From positions 9,599,787-9,663,786 of the forward strand of contig NC_039514.1 of the NCBI RefSeq assembly GCF_003672135.1: DNA of 64,000 bases, given 5' to 3'. Source of the DNA: Ooceraea biroi. Taxonomy: Eukaryota; Arthropoda; Insecta; Hymenoptera; Formicidae. The notes beneath the pieces are model-generated. The model was not told where the DNA came from, ran no database searches, and worked only from the letters and a program-made list of their open reading frames with translations. Each line of letters begins with the position of its first letter. Positions within the stretch are counted from its first letter, which is position 1. Of the stretch, positions 1 through 10,200 are shown one piece after another. The position numbers and the translations under genes were made by a program.

Positions 1-82
1 AGACCTAGGCGTGTGAACCAGGGATCCCGGAGAGTCGAGTTCAAATCTAAGGCAGTCTCCTAGTTATTTTTCGCCTCTTACA
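1..82. repeat. LTR copy 1, 3' part only
   Basis: This is the last 82 bases of the ~200 bp LTR, cut by the window edge. It begins at AGACCTAGGCGTG and ends in TTACA, as do the complete copies. Confidence 0.7.
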
Positions 83-192
83 ATTCAGAAGTGGGATCAA
101 ATCCGCTACCCCTCGAAGACAGTTGAGATTCATCCGCTACCCCTCGGAGAGGAGGAAGTTGAGAAGCAGCTGGCCGGTAGTGAAGCCTGAAC

Positions 193-340
193 ATGGAGGT
201 CGGGACGGACTCAGAGGAGTGAACCAACATGGAGGTTGGGAGGGACTCAGAAGAGTGAACCAAAAATGGATGTTGGGAGGGACTCAGAAGAGTGAACCAA
301 AAATGGAGGTTGGGAGGGACTCAAGTGGAGTGAACCGACG
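193..340. repeat. 36-37 bp minisatellite, 4 units
   Basis: The units start ATGGAGGT(C/T)GGGA and continue with GGACTCAGA(G/A)GAGTGAACC. The last unit carries a CAAGTGG variant. It lies in the first internal segment of the LTR array. Confidence 0.85.
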
Positions 341-363
341 ATTTGGAGACATTCGGGGACGAA

Positions 364-563
364 TGTAATGTCAGGCTGGCCGAGCTGTAAGATCTGGAAA
401 GATAGTCGAGACTGACAGGTCGTATAGAGGATCGGAATGAGAACAAGTTGATCACAACAGTAGGAGTATTAGCCGTACAGCCTAAGACCTAGGCGTGTGA
501 ACAGGATCCGGAGAGTCGAGTTCAAATCTAAGGCAGTCTCCTAGTTATTTTTCGCCTCTTACA
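364..563. repeat. LTR copy 2 (200 bp)
   Basis: It runs from TGTAATG to TTACA. It differs from copy 3 by about 3 missing bases around 500-510 and one substitution, so the copies are nearly identical and the array is young. Confidence 0.72.
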
Positions 564-673
564 ATTCAGAAGTGGGATAAAATCTGCTACCCCTTGAAGA
601 CAGTTGAGATTCATCCGCTACCCCTCGGAGAGGAGGAAGTTGAGAAGCAGCTGGCCGGTAGTGAAGCCTGAAC

Positions 674-893
674 ATGGAGGTCGGGACGGACTCAGAGGAG
701 TGAATCAACATGGAGGTTGGGAGGGACTCAGAAGAGTGAACCAAAAATGGATGTTGGGAGGGACTCAGAAGAGTGAACCAACATGGAGATTGGGACGGAC
801 TCAGAGGAGTGAACCAACATGGAGGTTGGGAGGGACTCAGAAGAGTGAACCAAAAATGGAGGTTGGGAGGGACTCAAGTGGAGTGAACCGACG
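674..893. repeat. 36-37 bp minisatellite, 6 units
   Basis: This is the same unit as at 193-340, expanded to six. The two extra units account for most of the greater length of the second internal segment. Confidence 0.85.
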
Positions 894-916
894 ATTTGGA
901 GACATTCGGGGACGAA

Positions 917-1119
917 TGTAATGTCAGGCTGGCCGAGCTGTAAGATCTGGAAAGATAGTCGAAACTGACAGGTCGTATAGAGGATCGGAATGAGAACAAG
1001 TTGATCACAACAGTAGGAGTATTAGCCGTACAGCCTAAGACCTAGGCGTGTGAACCAGGGATCCCGGAGAGTCGAGTTCAAATCTAAGGCAGTCTCCTAG
1101 TTATTTTTCGCCTCTTACA
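917..1119. repeat. LTR copy 3 (203 bp)
   Basis: It has the same termini as the other copies. It is shared between the second and third internal segments. Confidence 0.72.
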
Positions 1120-1229
1120 ATTCAGAAGTGGGATAAAATCTGCTACCCCTTGAAGACAGTTGAGATTCATCCGCTACCCCTCGGAGAGGAGGAAGTTGAG
1201 AAGCAGCTGGCCGGTAGTGAAGCCTGAAC

Positions 1230-1413
1230 ATGGAGGTCGGGACGGACTCAGAGGAGTGAATCAACATGGAGATTGGGACGGACTCAGAGGAGTGAACCAA
1301 CATGGAGATTGGGACGGACTCAGAAGAGTGAACCAAAAATGGATGTTGGGAGGGACTCAGAAGAGTGAACCAAAAATGGAGGTTGGGAGGGACTCAAGTG
1401 GAGTGAACCGACG
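1230..1413. repeat. 36-37 bp minisatellite, 5 units
   Basis: This is the same unit again, five times, with two consecutive ATGGAGATTGGGACGG variants. Confidence 0.85.
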
Positions 1414-1436
1414 ATTTGGAGACATTCGGGGACGAC

Positions 1437-1640
1437 TGTAATGTCAGGCTGGCCGAGCTGTAAGATCTGGAAAGATAGTCGAGACTGACAGGTCGTATAG
1501 AGGATCGGAATGAGAACAAGTTGATCACAACAGTAGGAGTATTAGCTGTACAGCCTAAGACCCAGGCGTGTGAACCAGGGATCCCGGAGAGTTCGAGTTC
1601 AAATCTAAGGCAGTCTCCTAGTTATTTTTCGCCTCTTACA
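1437..1640. repeat. LTR copy 4 (204 bp), right end of array
   Basis: It has the same termini, with a few private differences from copy 3. Unlike the other LTRs it is followed by unrelated DNA (CGAGTAACATCC), so 1640/1641 is the insertion boundary. CGAGT is the candidate target duplication; its partner would lie left of the window. Confidence 0.72.
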
Positions 1641-2681
1641 CGAGTAACATCCGGGTGTGACGCGTGTATTTCTCGAAAGCGCGAGATATTAAGGCGGATG
1701 TTCGAGTCGCTCGTGTGTCTCGTGCGGTTTTGCGTCCCACCTGAACGATGCTGCGATGTTACGATTATCGAAACGTTCGATATAACCTCGTAGCGCGGCG
1801 TTCAATTGATATCGATAATTATGCGGAACTGTAGCGGCACGGCGTACTTTATGGTGCGGATGGGGCAAAGGGGATGCGATTTGCGCGTGTATATCCGTGT
1901 GGGGAACCGGGCGGAGGAATCAATCGACAGGGGAGAGGTCACGGCGGTGGCTTCTCGACGCTTTTGCGCGGCATCGCCGCGCGTAAGATCGCCGTGCCTC
2001 TACCCCACGCAACGGTTAGTTGAACATTAGTTAACGTAGCGTTATTGGTGAACGATACATTGAACATTTTCCAGGGTGTTTCTGCGACGAAAGAACGTGG
2101 TTGATAAAATGTTTTCGTTGGAAAGAGCGAACTGCGCCTTACGAACCGCGGTACACGCGAGACGACGCAATTCCTTCGATTATCTTCTCGGATTCGTGAT
2201 TCGCGACATTATCGCTGTCTTCTGTCGATTCGATCTGTTCTTTGGATAGTTTCACGACGTTCGTGATGGAAAGACGACGTCTTATCTCGATAGTTCGGTA
2301 TTAAAAGCAGCCAAGAGGACGTGTGCTGCTCGTCGTAAATTGCGCACTTGCCATTAATCTCGCGGGACGGGAACTTGCTCGCGTTTTTCCGCTTTCCTTT
2401 TTCTCTCTCCTGCTCAGTTTCCCGTTTTGATAGTCGCGCGATTTGCATAACGGTTGAATGAATCGACGGACAAACATTCATCGATACGCATACTTGTGCA
2501 TATTTTACACTAATGCGCGACTCGAATGCTCCTCTCGGAACAATCGATCATTTGTAGCGCCACGGAGCGGATCAAAGATCGAGAGGAATCACTTAGCATA
2601 ATTGGCCTGGTTGTCATTTGATATTACAAGTGTACGCGCGAAGTGTACGCGCGCGTGATAACAAGAGGTCGTACGCCTCAG
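1641..2681. other. Non-coding stretch, nothing recognised
   Basis: The sequence is of mixed composition. The open frames here are short, lack recognisable domains and have no splice support. I see no RNA gene. Confidence 0.5.
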
Positions 2682-3862
2682 CTACACTGAGAAAAAAATG
2701 TAATTGATCTTACGAAATGTTTTGTCACGGGCTGCCAACAAAATATATACTTATTTCAACAAGTTATATATTGAATCAAATATATAATTGTTGGATTATA
2801 ATTCTCATATGTGTGATTACACATCCATATCCATAATCCAAGAACTACATATTTGTTTCAATATAGAGGAAAGTCCCCGATTATGAGATACCATATCGAT
2901 TTTGCCGAATGTAAGGAAATCTATAGGCAGAATTTAAAAATGTAATACGTTATCTTGAAGAGAATTTAATAAGCTTTAGGTTGGTCAAATGAAAAATCTA
3001 ATTTAAATATTATTTTTTCTGAAAATTAAAAAAATTTGAAAAAAGAGCTTTACGCAAGATCGAGAAAGTGTGCTCCTAATATAAGATACCTCGAGAAATC
3101 GGTGTTAAAAGTGCAACATACATTATTATTGCAATTAAAAAACTTTATTAGATAGTTTTATAAAAATACTGCTGCCACAGCCTTCGCTAAATCTTCACGA
3201 TTCCACTGTCGACGCTTCCTCGTTTCTCTAACCTCCATAGTCAGATTCTATAAAAATTAAATACACAAAAATTCGTAATATAAATTCGTATTAACGTTTC
3301 TTTAACCTTAAGTAGTATTTTCTTTCTTTTTATTACACTGCATAATCTTCATATTCGAGCAATAATTATCTCATATTAAAAGTACCCTGAATATCTCATT
3401 ATACGAGTCACACGCCTAGCGGTTCCGCGATCATGAAATCTAACCTCTACAATTAAGCAATTCAACAAATCGCGTATTTTCCTGTTACTACGATTCTACT
3501 CTATCATTGCATACTGAATTTATTGCCAACCATTTCTTTATTATGTAATAAACAAGGTTTAAAGACTAACCTCAAGTTACTTTGACATGTTCACAATTTC
3601 ACAAATCTTTTCTTGCAAAGGCTAAACGCAATAACGAACAATGAATTTTTCACTAAATACATTTTACACCAAGAGTAATAAGTTCATGGTGGAACTAACA
3701 GATAGTGCTCACTAGTTTAGCAGAAACCCCATTATCTCATATTAGGAGCACATCTCATAATAGGGGATTCTCCTCTATAACTTGTTGAAATAAGTATATA
3801 TTTTGTTGGCAGCCCGTGACAAAACATTTCGTAAGATCAGTTACATTTGTTTCTCAGTGTAG
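2682..3862. mobile_element. 1.18 kb terminal-inverted-repeat element, non-coding
   Basis: Both ends carry the same ~87 bp inverted repeat, beginning CTACACTGAGAAA on the left and ending TTTCTCAGTGTAG on the right. The repeats include CGGGCTGCCAACAAAATATA and match closely. The likely target duplication is TA, with the element proper starting CACTGAGAAA. Beyond a small insertion at 2769-2863 the left arm continues (GAGGAAAGTCCCCGATTATG) and pairs with 3752-3780. The AT-rich interior has no transposase. It is best described as a non-autonomous Tc1/mariner-type element or large MITE; the superfamily is inferred from the TA target only. Confidence 0.8.
2769..2863. mobile_element. 95 bp hairpin element nested in the left arm
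   Basis: This segment is an inverted repeat: TATTGAATCAAATAT at one end pairs with ATATTTGTTTCAATA at the other, and TTGGATTAT with ATAATCCAA inside. TA flanks both sides (2767-2768 and 2864-2865). The right arm of the host element reads straight through the equivalent point (rc AAGTTATAGAGGAG), so the hairpin is a later insertion at TA. Confidence 0.72.
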
Positions 3863-4987
3863 TTTTCCCCGACCGCAGATCGAGAGCGGATTCGAAACGA
3901 GCGGATTTTCATCTCGCGCGCGAACACCTTCAGGCGTTCGCACCGCGAATAACACCGTAATAAATATCGTTATATGGATAAAAAGCGCCGTACGTTTTCG
4001 CTAAAACAAAACCGTGCGAACACGATCGCGCGTCGAATTTACGAAAAAGCGTAGCTCGCCGTCACGCGGCAGTTTCAATGGGGTCTTCCTCGCTCTTTGC
4101 GCTTGCGCAATCGGCAAAACAACAAAGTGCTTCGCGTAATTCGTAACGAGACGCGGGTCGCGACGTGCCTCGCTGTGCGCGCGAAGTCGATTAAAGGGAT
4201 CTTTCGGATGGGCCCGCTGTCTCGGCGTGCGCGATAAAAGAAAGCGCGTCGTACGCGACGTACAAACGAGAGAACTCCGCGACTCGCGAGAAAGAGGGGC
4301 ACGCGGGACGGACAATGCGCGTTTTGCATTGAATGAAGTTGTCCATTCTTAATTCCGCTCCCCTCCCCTCCCCCCCCCCCCGCCTCTCCCCATGCAATAT
4401 GGAATAAACGGAATTGCGCATCGTTCACGTTCGTAGACCCGCGTTGCGACTCGATGATCGGCAAGCGCGAAGCGAGGATTCTTTCGACATCGACGATTCC
4501 GTGTTTTTTTTTTTTCTTTGTGTTACGTAGTGCGCTTGAAATGATGATGAATTGTAAGATTAAGTATGTGCATTTACTGCAAAATATAATGGCGCGGGCA
4601 CGGTCGTGCGACTTGCGAACGAGAGATCGCAAAGTCGATACCGGTGTACCGTTGAACTTGAATGATACCATCGGCGCGCGAGAGGTTAACAATTCGTGCT
4701 CATCTTAAGTCGTTTCTACACTATTTGCACCCGTTCGCTGCCATTACCATCGTCGCGTTCTTACACCTGCTCTTATAATTTTATGCGAAGAATTTTCAAA
4801 GTTATCCGTGAGTCCTGAAGTTAGATGCGTGTCGCAATATCCGTTTTGCATTCTTATGATGTAATTAGGACGTCTGGTAACCATCTTCGTTGATTTTCGA
4901 TATATCGATACCGCTTGTACCGTTATACGGCATTTTTCGTTGTTTACTATTATAGATAAGGAATATACTGTACGGAATTTATATATA
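3863..4987. other. Non-coding stretch, CpG-rich 3900-4700
   Basis: Long overlapping open frames on the minus strand (for example 4075-4692) arise from GC-rich composition and show no domain. A C-run lies at 4370-4381. I see no supported gene. Confidence 0.45.
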
Positions 4988-5564
4988 CAGGGTGGCCCAT
5001 TTAAATTTATACAGTCGATTTTTTAAAAAACTAAAAGAGATACGAAAAAATGTTTCAGACAGACATGTCACGATTTCGAGGGGGACATAAGATGATACCA
5101 TTGGTTTGACCTTGAATAGTCGTTTGAAGGTCACGCGAAGATCACCTTCAATTTCTTAAATTGAAACCCCAACTTTTTATTGCAGATTCTTATTCTCCAT
5201 CGAAAAGTAAGTAACTTTTGTCTGAAACATTTTTCCGAAAAATGTCATCTTATGTCCTTAAAATGTCCTCAAAACTCATCTTGAAGATCATTTTAAGGAC
5301 ATAAGATGACATTTTTCGGAAAAATGTTTCAGACAAAAGTTACTTACTTTTCGATGGAGAATAAGAATCTGCAATAAAAAGTTGGGGTTTCAATTTAAGA
5401 AATTGAAGGTGATCTTCGCGTGACCTTCAAACGACTATTCAAGATCAAACCAATGGTATCATCTTATGTCCCCCTCGAAATCGTGACATGTCTGTCTGAA
5501 ACATTTTTTCGTATCTCTTTTAGTTTTTTAAAAAATCGACTATAAATTAAAATGGGCCACCCTG
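4988..5564. mobile_element. 577 bp near-perfect palindromic (foldback) MITE
   Basis: The left end reads CAGGGTGGCCCATTTAAATT and the right end is its near-complement, ATGGGCCACCCTG. TA flanks both sides (4986-4987 and 5565-5566). The arms run about 280 bp each and pair almost base for base to a short centre near 5260-5290. Only scattered mismatches are visible, such as GACCTTGAA against its partner GATCTTGAA. There is no coding sequence. A transcript across it would fold into a long hairpin. Confidence 0.88.
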
Positions 5565-5566
5565 TA

Positions 5567-6399
5567 TAATTCTTCGTTCGAAGCAGAGAATTAATTCCTA
5601 GAAAAGACATCGTAAAATATGTGGAACGTATTAAGACGAATATCTTATTCTAAACTTCTTTTTTGATTTAAGCGTTTTCTTTTTTTAATATCCCAAAGCT
5701 GCACAACATTTGGAGCGCTATTCAAAAGTGTATACGTAACGTTTGAATATCCGAAGTCTAGAGGAGTGTCGAAGAGTGCCATTGGATACTTTTATTATAT
5801 TGGCAATCCAATTTGTGTCGGTAGTGTGTTGGCTTTTCGGTAGTAATGGCGGAATCAAATGAAAAGCGATCGCGCGCAGTGTATCAAAATGCCGTTCTAA
5901 TAATATTGAAAAATATTATTCTTTTGTACGCACGATGCTTTGACGCGTAAATTGATACGCGCTGAAATATTTATAGGAATTTTCGCAAACCGACCGAGAT
6001 AGTAACGTGAAGATGGTAGCTTAACGATGAGTCATCATCGCAGTGCCGCAAACATTCGATTTTCGGCGCCATTAAGACCGTCGTGGCTTCTCGAAAGGAT
6101 GAAATGCTCGGACAAATCGGAGACTGCGCGACGCGGTATCCGAGGAAACGATGCGCGAAACTTGTGATCTACGTCGAGGAGCACTCCCGTTCATCGAGGG
6201 CGCGAATATCAAGCGAAATAAAAGCGATACGCGAAACGCTCTCCGCGTCGTTCAAAGGTTAGCATTTCCATTCCCGCCGCCCTTCGCGCGCGCATCGCCC
6301 ACCCCATCTTTCGCCATTTACGCACTCATCCTCCGCGTCTTCTTCACTCCTCGGACCCTCCCCATGTCGTGAGTGTACAAAACGACGACGACCGCGTCC
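5567..6399. other. Non-coding stretch, nothing recognised
   Basis: No repeat or domain is visible. GC content rises towards the CpG-rich block that follows. Confidence 0.4.
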
Positions 6400-7088
6400 G
6401 CTGCCGTTTTGCCCCGGCAGTAACCCCGGCGAGCGCGGACGCGCACCGAAAACACGGAAATATTTTTACGGCGTCGGCAGAAAGAGAGAGAGGGAGAGAA
6501 GGAGAGAAACACAGAGAGACCCGCGTCGGAACTTTTGTTCCTGCTACGCTTCTCTCATCGTCGTTCCATCGCCCTCTTCCCGCGCGCGCGCGCGCGCGCG
6601 CGTCAGTTTTCCCCTCCACGCGTTCGCGATCCCCGCGCCGTCTCTCCCCCGCTCGCCCGTCGTCGGAGTCCGCGCCCCTCCATTCTCCCCGTTTCTCTCT
6701 CTTCTTACATCCCGTCGTATCTCGCGCGCGAGGGCACAGTAGGCATGAATCGGCGGCGGGCGACGCGCGTTTGCGTTTCCGAGCGAGTGCGACTCGATCG
6801 CGCGCGTATCTGCGATCCGCGAGAAAAAGACGACGGGTCGTCATCGTCGTCGTTATCGTCCGCTCTCCTCTCCGACCGATAGGCTAAGAGAGCGTCTCGT
6901 CGCGTTTCGCACGTGACCGCCGCCCCGCCGTCGGCGGTTGCACCGATGACGACGTCGCGGTAGCGATTTTCCCGGTGGCGTCGCCGCGTCTCTTCCTCTT
7001 ACGAGAGCCGGCTGTCGGCGTCGTGTTGATACCCGGCGCGCGTGCTGATCCGCGACACGCCCGCACATCGAACGTACGGTCGTGAAAT
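6400..7088. other. CpG-rich block
   Basis: The block is dense in CG dinucleotides. It holds an alternating (CG)11 run at 6581-6602 and a purine-rich GA tract at 6480-6520. Open frames exist on both strands, as expected of GC-rich DNA, but are arginine- and serine-rich and lack domains. It could be an unmethylated promoter-like region; this is inference from composition alone. Confidence 0.4.
6581..6602. repeat. (CG)11 simple repeat
   Basis: It is an uninterrupted alternating CG run, the sequence class most prone to Z-DNA. Confidence 0.95.
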
Positions 7089-7091
7089 GTA

Positions 7092-7292
7092 CACTAAGGT
7101 GCATTGATTCGCGTGGTAGCAAATATTTATATTAATATTTATTAATATTACTATATATAATAATAATATTATATATTTATATACATATATATTACACGTA
7201 TATAATATTATAATATACACATATATATAATATATATATTAATATTAATAAATATATATATTCGCTACCACGCGAATTACTGCACCTTAGTG
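7092..7292. mobile_element. 201 bp MITE with AT-repeat core
   Basis: Terminal inverted repeats of about 33 bp start CACTAAGGTGCA and contain TTCGCGTGGTAGC. They are flanked by TA at 7090-7091 and 7293-7294. Two positions differ between the arms. The core is almost pure A/T with short internal palindromes. There is no coding capacity. Confidence 0.85.
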
Positions 7293-7294
7293 TA

Positions 7295-10200
7295 CGTCGT
7301 GTTTATCGTGTTGCCGTTGTCGTTCGGCTCGTTGTTTACGGCACACCGTGCGCCTGCGACAGCGTCCAGCACCACGGAGCTGGTGGACGGATTTCGCTCT
7401 TCGCAGCGCGGCTTCTGACGAGAGTGCGAAGTGAGTAGAAGAGAACAAGAGAGAGAGAGGGGGAGAGATTCTCATAAGATACTTGTTATTAATGCTCAGA
7501 AACTGGAGGGAGCTTGAAGAGAATTCTCCACAAGAAGCGTCGTTTCGAGCATTTTGTCCCCCAGCCGAGTGTAATTTAGAGAGGAAACCCGCGAGTTTCG
7601 CAGCGGATTAGCTGTAATTACGCGCATTTACCGCGGATACTTTTGCGCTTGAGAGTGCTGGCTTGGAAAGCAAGGTCCCGCGCGTGCACCGCGTGTTACG
7701 CGAATCGAATTATTATTTAAATCTGATTACCCTCTTTTTGCACCGCGTATAAATCAGTTTGCGCATTTTTAATTAATTGGCGTCGAGTGGCGGAACGCGT
7801 GTTTTATTCTTTTCCTTCTTTTTTGCTTTGCTTTTTTTCTTGCGGTCGTTAACGCGCGCGCATATGAGATGGACAGTTGCTTGTGCATTAACATAAAGAA
7901 AATGTAGATTGCAGGTTTGCTGGTTAATTGGATAATTTACCTCATTTTTTGCAATGTTTCACCGCACGTTTCACCATTGTGCGCGGGTGTGCATTAGATC
8001 GATTAACGTTACGCGACAGAGCACGTATTTTTCTCGTTTCGTTGACGTTCTAATAGATATGAGCTCGGAAAATAACTAGTTTGGTAAACATGTGTAATAT
8101 GAAAATTTGTAATTTAAAGCACAAAATTTTGCAATATGAAACAAACAAGATATAAATATAATAATGAAAAGTGTAAATAAATAAATGTATACATAAATCA
8201 TTTCCATCGAAAATATATCTTTGTAAACATAAATTCTTTATAAAGATTTTATTAAATGCGTCTAATGACAATGTTTTAGTAATGGCAATATTGTTTTACA
8301 GTTAATGCAAATTTATATTTCGTTTATGTAGATATTATATAATCGATATGCGCATGATTTCACAATTTTCATGTATTATATTACATTAGCGGTTATTTAA
8401 CCGGAGAAAATAACATTGCAGAGTGCGAATAAAGAAAGCACATAATATTTTTCACGATATTTCTCGCGCAAATAGAAATTGAATAGTTGGTAGGTTTTCG
8501 ATATTTACGCTCGGCGTAGCGTGGCTCACGCATCGGGACAACAAAACAAAACAGGAAAAGGAAAAGAAGAAAAAAATATTACGAAAAATTTTCCGTAAGT
8601 TATTTCGGACAGTTGTATGACCGGGCCGAGAATAAAAACGTCACATTCCGAAAATTGTCATTGTAAACATCATCGTCGGGATTCCCGTCATGAATGAGAC
8701 CACGTGAGCCTGAATTTATCATTTGGTCGTGGCGTCTTTAACGCGCGCACCACTCCATTAATAGAACTTCTAAATTGAGTCCGTAAAATGCCTTTTCTCA
8801 TAAACATAGAAGCGCAGCGAAACGAGTATTCGTGACGAGCACTTTGTATTCAAATGCGTTGCGCGCATCGAAATGGTCGTATTTAATTTCCGCGGTTTCG
8901 CGTCTCAATCGTAATAATACATTACGCACGGTCGTCGTGCAGACCGTAAAAATCAGACGCATGGATGCGTCTGAAATGCTAAACGATTTCTTCAAACGAT
9001 GGTAGCTCGAGTACCGTCGCACGGATTTTAATGAGTCTGTCTCAAGTAACGTCATAAAAAATTTCTTCCAGCAGCGAAATTATTATATTTATCTCTGGAA
9101 TATGCATTAAATGCAGAAATGAATGTAATCTATGTCAGGCCTGATTCATCGTTATTTCTTGCGAGCGATACATGCGACATGAATGCTGTGCGATTATGAA
9201 TTAATGTCACCGCGGGTGGCGTATATTCAAAGATGACATTACATTGACGCGCAGCATAAGCGATTGCTGCAAATTAGAATCGTAGCGGTATATAATAATA
9301 ATAATAATAATAATCGAAGCCGTAACGAGGATCGCCCGCGGACTGATTGCATGCGTGACACGAATACATTTCCGTCCCCAACCCTCACGAAATTATGTGA
9401 AGGTATTGTAATATCATCGGTACGTAGAATGCGAATAGTAATGATGTTGCAACGTGTTTTAATAACGTAACGATCATTAAGGACACGATTTAGGGAATAG
9501 CTTTGGGGGTTTTCCTCTTTCATTTTACGAACGAATCGGATAAGGTCGTTTCAGCCGTTCATGATTTTAGTCGTTTATGGTTTCAGCAGACAAGTTTCCG
9601 GCGCGAATTTCGTCTCGCATGCGATCGATACGGGGATGTAAAGCAACGCGGACGCGAAAATCGCGAGCAGCTTTGAATTTCCAAGCAGACTCCCGTCTCG
9701 CGCGGCGCCACGCCCTAGTTAGCTCGACGATATAACGATATCTTTGTCGGGAGATGAATTTTTCAGAGTGGATGCACTCGGGCGAACCGACGCGGAAACT
9801 GCTGCTGCGAGTCACCAGGCACTCATGGCCGGCGCGACTCGCAGAGGATTCCGTAACGATGTTACATGCGGCAGAGCGAATTTTCGAGGGTGCTCACACC
9901 GGCATCACGAGATATAATGTCGTAGCTCTCGAACGAAACAGAATGGGACGGGGCGGGATGAGACGGGATGGGATGCCGACAGTGCACAAATACCCCGGTG
10001 GTTAGCGTTCTTGCAACGTTCTCCAATCTGCGAAGTTCGAGTTTGCTCGGTCGTCGAGACGTCACGATGCCGGAAGTGGCCCTTCGCCGCGAAGTGGCGT
10101 CATCCGTAACAGCACGGGTAGCCGCATACACACGTGCACCGCATTCGCACGCATTCAGAAATATCCGGTAACTTGGCCCGAGTTTTGTTTACATCTCGTA

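Larger units (their letters stand above)
1..1640. mobile_element. Tandem TRIM-like LTR retrotransposon array
   Basis: The block is an LTR-internal-LTR-internal-LTR-internal-LTR array. The ~200 bp repeats start TGTAATGTCAGG and end GCCTCTTACA, so they have TG...CA termini, and the array stops exactly at such an end (1640). Internal segments are only 281, 353 and 317 bp (83-363, 564-916, 1120-1436) and have no credible coding capacity. This matches the architecture of terminal-repeat retrotransposons in miniature, which are non-autonomous and mobilised by proteins of other elements. Neighbouring copies share a single LTR, as reported for ant TRIM arrays. A possible primer-binding site (TGGGATCAAATCC) lies 8 bases after each LTR, and GGGGACGA lies just before each LTR. 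The tRNA match is unproven. Short open frames inside follow the repeat and are not genes. The left end of the array lies outside the window. Confidence 0.75.

Noticed and set aside
78..1441. Repeated small open frames on both strands
   Set aside because: They follow the LTR array and its 36-37 bp units; similarity between them is repeat structure, not coding constraint.
1585..1612. tRNA-like B-box (GAGTTCAAATC) in the LTR
   Set aside because: It matches the T-loop loosely, but no cloverleaf can be formed around it; it is part of the LTR.
4075..4692. 205-codon minus-strand open frame
   Set aside because: Basic, low-complexity translation crossing a C-run and a T-run; no family resemblance.
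6344..6887. Long open frames on both strands (166-172 codons)
   Set aside because: Arginine/serine-rich translations of a CpG-dense block and its (CG)n run, open on several frames at once.
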